Positions 61,316 to 64,000 of a stretch of DNA of 64,000 nucleotides are shown piece after piece. Position 1 is the stretch's first letter; the number at the start of each line of letters is the position of its first letter. The notes under the pieces are model-generated. The model searched no databases and was not told where the DNA came from. It saw nothing but the letters and a program-made list of their open reading frames with translations. Made by a program: the position numbers and the translations under genes. The DNA comes from Acidobacteriota bacterium. Its GTDB lineage: Bacteria > Acidobacteriota > Blastocatellia > RBC074. The DNA is taken from contig JAFDVI010000024.1 in assembly GCA_018269055.1 (NCBI GenBank), positions 558,001-622,000 on the forward strand, given 5' to 3'.

Positions 61316-61984
61316 TCAAGCAGGCGAAATCGCCTTTTCCCGCTTTTCCTCTTCTGACCACAGCCGCCGCACTTCCAGCACTTCTTCGACCAACGCGGCA
61401 AGCCTTTCCCTGATCCTTTCACCATTTAATCCCGCAGGTTTGGGGTATCGCTGTGGCAACGCCAGCGGACGAACCGGATCACGCGCTTCGGCAGGAACGC
61501 GGGTAATCATTTCGTAGATGTGAAATTCGGGCGCGCCCAATTCGCTTTTGACCCAGCGCAAGGTTCTGCCCATTTTCGGATCGCATTCCGAAATGGCGTT
61601 GAGCAACGCCGAACAAACAAACGTCGCGCAGAAAACCGTCTTGCCGAAGTTGTTGTTCGGATCGCACCCCGCCTTTCCCATTACACGGCAGGTCGGCGGG
61701 CAACAGCCCGTACCTTGTTGATGGCAGCGAGCGCAAATGTCGAACACTCCGCTGTCGGCAAAAAAACGGTCGAGTTCAGCAATCAATTCCCGGCGCGTTA
61801 AACCATCGGTTGTCGTGAACTGTGTTTTAATTCGTTTTCGTTCTCGCCGAACACAACTGATGCAAAACAAAACCTCCTGTTCACGGTTCGTGCCCTGCAA
61901 AATATCAAAATCGAAAAGCTGGTAGCGTCGTGCGGATGGATTGCCGCAACGTTCACATAGCAATTTGCCAGGAGGGTTGTTCAT
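61316..61984 (-). CDS. Cysteine-rich protein of unknown function
   Basis: The 222 residues hold many Cys in metal-site patterns: LLCERCGNPSARR (CxxC) and FCISCVRRERK (CxxC) near the N-terminus, then DICARCHQQGTGCCPPTCRV and GKAGCDPNN, followed by FCATFVCSALL. The first two pairs could make a zinc ribbon. The later cluster of six Cys in about 20 residues could bind an iron-sulfur centre or several metal ions. There is no signal peptide or membrane span. It starts 6 bp after the stop codon of the copper-type P-ATPase on the same strand, so it is very likely co-expressed with it and may be a metal-handling partner; that is inference. Confidence 0.75.
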   Translation of the reverse strand: MNNPPGKLLCERCGNPSARRYQLFDFDILQGTNREQEVLFCISCVRRERKRIKTQFTTTDGLTRRELIAELDRFFADSGVFDICARCHQQGTGCCPPTCRVMGKAGCDPNNNFGKTVFCATFVCSALLNAISECDPKMGRTLRWVKSELGAPEFHIYEMITRVPAEARDPVRPLALPQRYPKPAGLNGERIRERLAALVEEVLEVRRLWSEEEKREKAISPA

Positions 61985-61990
61985 GGAGCT

Positions 61991-64000
61991 TTATAGTTCC
62001 AGCTTTCGCAGCCGCAATGCATTGGAAATCACCGACACCGAACTAAATGTCATGGCCGCGCTGGCGATCATCGGGCTGAGCAGAATGCCAAAGAACGGAT
62101 ACAAGATTCCCGCCGCCAGCGGCACGCCCAATAAGTTATACACAAACGCAAAGAACAGATTTTGCCGGATGTTGCGCATCACCGCGCGGCTCAAATGCCG
62201 AGCGCGAACGATGGCGCGCAAATCTCCTTTGACCAGGGTTAGCCCGGCGCTTTCCATTGCCACGTCGGTTCCGGTTCCCATCGCAATGCCGACTTCAGCC
62301 GCAGCCAGCGCTGGCGCATCGTTGATGCCGTCACCAGCCATCGCCACAATACGGCCTTCACCTTCTTGCAACCGTTTGATCGAATCGGCTTTTTGTTCCG
62401 GCAAAACTTCGGCGATGATTTCGTCAATCCCAAGCTGACGCGCGACGGCTTCGGCGGTGTTGCGGTTATCGCCGGTCAGCATCACGATTCGCAAACCATC
62501 GGCGTGCAGTTGCTGAATTGCTTCCGGCGTCGAAGCTTTGATCGGATCGGCAACGCCCAACAAACCGGCAACCTGTCCATCAATCGCCGCCAACATTACC
62601 GTTTGACCTTCGGCGCGCAAAGCTTCGGCGCGTCCAGCCAACGGAGGTTCAATTGGAATCGAAAGCGAATCCATCAACGCTTGATTGCCCAAAACGATTT
62701 GCTTGCCGCCAATTCGTCCAACGACGCCTTTACCGGTCAATGATTCAAAACCATCAACACCGGTAAGTGCCAGCTTGCGTTCAGCCGCCGCCGCGACAAT
62801 CGCTGCTGCCAATGGATGTTCGCTCGCGCGCTCCAAACTTGCCATCAACCGCAACAGTTCGCGCTCGTCCTCTCCATCCCTCAATCGCTCCGTCCCTTTG
62901 TCATCCGCTAAAACCAACGAAACCAACCGAGGTTTTCCCTCCGTCAGTGTTCCGGTTTTATCCACCACCAAGGTGTCCACTTTGGCCAGCGTTTCCAACG
63001 CTTCCGCATTTTTGATCAACACGCCAGCCGTTGCGCCACGACCGGTTCCAACCATAACGGACATGGGAGTCGCCAGTCCCAGTGCGCAGGGGCAGGCAAT
63101 AATCAACACCGCGACCGCATTGACCAGCGCGTAAACGAATCGCGGTTCCGGCCCGACGAAGCTCCAAATCAAAAACGTCGCAATTGCAACCAGCACCACC
63201 AAAGGAACGAACCAGGCGGAAACCGCATCCGCCAACCGTTGGATGGGAGCGCGGCTACGTTGCGCTTCGCCGACCATACGGACGATTTGCGCCAGCAAGG
63301 TTTCGCTCCCAACCCGTTCGGCGCGCATCACAAAACTGCCCGTGCCATTGACGGTGCCGCCGGTAACTTTGCTGCCAGGTTCTTTTTCGACCGGAATAGG
63401 TTCGCCCGTAACCATGGATTCGTCCACCGAACTGCGGCCTTCCGTGATAACGCCATCCACCGGAACCTTTTCGCCCGGACGCACGCGCAGCAAATCGCCT
63501 GGATGAACGTGATCAAGCGGAATGTCTTGTTCGGTTCCGTTGGCGCGAACGATGCGCGCAGTTTTCGGCGCCAAGCCTAGAAGCATTTTGATGGCGCTGC
63601 TGGTTTGGCTGCGCGCGCGAAGTTCCAGCACTTGTCCCAACAACACCAGTGTTGTGATGACAGCAGCGGCTTCAAAGTAAACGGCGACTTGTCCTCCGTG
63701 GTCGTGAAACGAAGCAGGGAAGAGGTTCGGAAACACCGTTGCCACAACGCTATACCCAAATGCTGCGCCCGTGCCGATGGCAATCAGCGTGAACATATTC
63801 GGACTGCGATTGATAATCGAAGCCCAGCCGCGCTCGAAAAACGGCCAACCTCCCCACAACACCACTGGCGTCGCCAATGCGAATTGAATCCAAGTCACCA
63901 GCCGATGCCCAAGCGCGAGTTGTACCGGCTGGCCCGGAATCATTTCCGACATTGCCAGCAAAAACACCGGCAGCGTCAATGCCAGACTAATCCAGAATCG
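61991..64000 (-). CDS. Copper-type P1B ATPase (CopA-like), C-terminal part cut by window edge
   Basis: Inner-membrane heavy-metal exporter; about 669 codons are visible and the frame continues past the right edge, where an N-terminal metal-binding region would lie. From the edge the protein reads [20 protein letters not shown]. The actuator loop TGEPIPVEK, the metal-site helix [13 protein letters not shown] (CPC), the phosphorylation site [13 protein letters not shown], the HP motif in [25 protein letters not shown] and [20 protein letters not shown] follow. The last two spans include [20 protein letters not shown] with [20 protein letters not shown], the CopA-type Cu+ ligands (N, Y, M, S). 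Confidence 0.93.
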   Translation of the reverse strand, partial: RFWISLALTLPVFLLAMSEMIPGQPVQLALGHRLVTWIQFALATPVVLWGGWPFFERGWASIINRSPNMFTLIAIGTGAAFGYSVVATVFPNLFPASFHDHGGQVAVYFEAAAVITTLVLLGQVLELRARSQTSSAIKMLLGLAPKTARIVRANGTEQDIPLDHVHPGDLLRVRPGEKVPVDGVITEGRSSVDESMVTGEPIPVEKEPGSKVTGGTVNGTGSFVMRAERVGSETLLAQIVRMVGEAQRSRAPIQRLADAVSAWFVPLVVLVAIATFLIWSFVGPEPRFVYALVNAVAVLIIACPCALGLATPMSVMVGTGRGATAGVLIKNAEALETLAKVDTLVVDKTGTLTEGKPRLVSLVLADDKGTERLRDGEDERELLRLMASLERASEHPLAAAIVAAAAERKLALTGVDGFESLTGKGVVGRIGGKQIVLGNQALMDSLSIPIEPPLAGRAEALRAEGQTVMLAAIDGQVAGLLGVADPIKASTPEAIQQLHADGLRIVMLTGDNRNTAEAVARQLGIDEIIAEVLPEQKADSIKRLQEGEGRIVAMAGDGINDAPALAAAEVGIAMGTGTDVAMESAGLTLVKGDLRAIVRARHLSRAVMRNIRQNLFFAFVYNLLGVPLAAGILYPFFGILLSPMIASAAMTFSSVSVISNALRLRKLEL

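Overview
The window reads like chromosomal DNA of an Acidobacteriota bacterium, most likely class Blastocatellia or a relative. This is inferred from gene content, without any database search: a small exported protein of the IPFNF/LPAG type that is frequent in Acidobacteriota, a DUF1501 Tat-exported protein, a DUF2934–Hsp20 fusion, a giant cohesin/dockerin-like/IPT-TIG surface protein, several REP-like inverted intergenic repeats, and a mostly housekeeping background. No phage, integrase, IS transposase, CRISPR array or rRNA was seen. One tRNA (Arg, anticodon CCG) is present.

Layout. 1-3.7 kb (minus): a lipoylation cluster of a 2-oxoacid dehydrogenase E2, lipB, a dicarboxylate/glutamate symporter and the 5' end of lipA, which is cut by the window edge. 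4.1-8.3 kb: nagA, three small exported or membrane proteins, a histone-deacetylase-like deacetylase and a possible small membrane ORF. 8.3-13.9 kb: a signalling module of a FecR-domain protein, a sigma54-type response regulator and a CHASE2-PAS histidine kinase. It is followed by a textbook sigma54 promoter, a 79-nt hairpin leader and a small secreted Gly-rich protein. 14-20.5 kb: thioesterase, hemF, a Cys/Met-metabolism PLP enzyme, an ACT protein / cyclase / Xaa-Pro peptidase operon and an MNT-HEPN pair. 20.5-30 kb: DUF979/DUF969 transporter pair, aldo/keto reductase, an ABC ATPase, Hsp20 and BON stress genes, HyuB, a HEAT-repeat protein and a Tat-exported unknown. 30-35 kb: tRNA-Arg, AI-2E-type permease, surE-pcm and an amino acid permease. 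35.2-42.2 kb: the giant surface protein. 42.3-50.8 kb: SirB1 protein, two MacB-type permeases, a secreted unknown, a second NagA, DUF1501 and an rRNA pseudouridine synthase. 50.8-64 kb: a two-subunit molybdenum hydroxylase, a glycosyltransferase with a polysaccharide-export permease, a PlsC-type acyltransferase, an IlvD/Edd dehydratase, a MarR-DoxX-pirin cluster, a Cys-rich unknown and a copper-type P-ATPase cut by the right edge.

How parts work together. E2 carries the lipoyl group that LipB and LipA build. The sensor kinase and the sigma54 regulator overlap by 11 bp and probably drive the sigma54 promoter just downstream of them. A second sigma54-like promoter precedes Hsp20/BON. MarR probably represses its own DoxX-pirin operon through an 11-bp-arm inverted repeat, one arm of which lies between the -35 and -10 boxes.

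Most notable signals: the FecR/NtrC/CHASE2/sigma54 module with its structured leader; a 15/16 match to the ParB site parS between plsC and ilvD; REP-like inverted pairs, one with compensatory changes and supplying the plsC stop codon; a REP-like element carried in frame inside hyuB; and the cohesin+dockerin-like+TIG giant protein.
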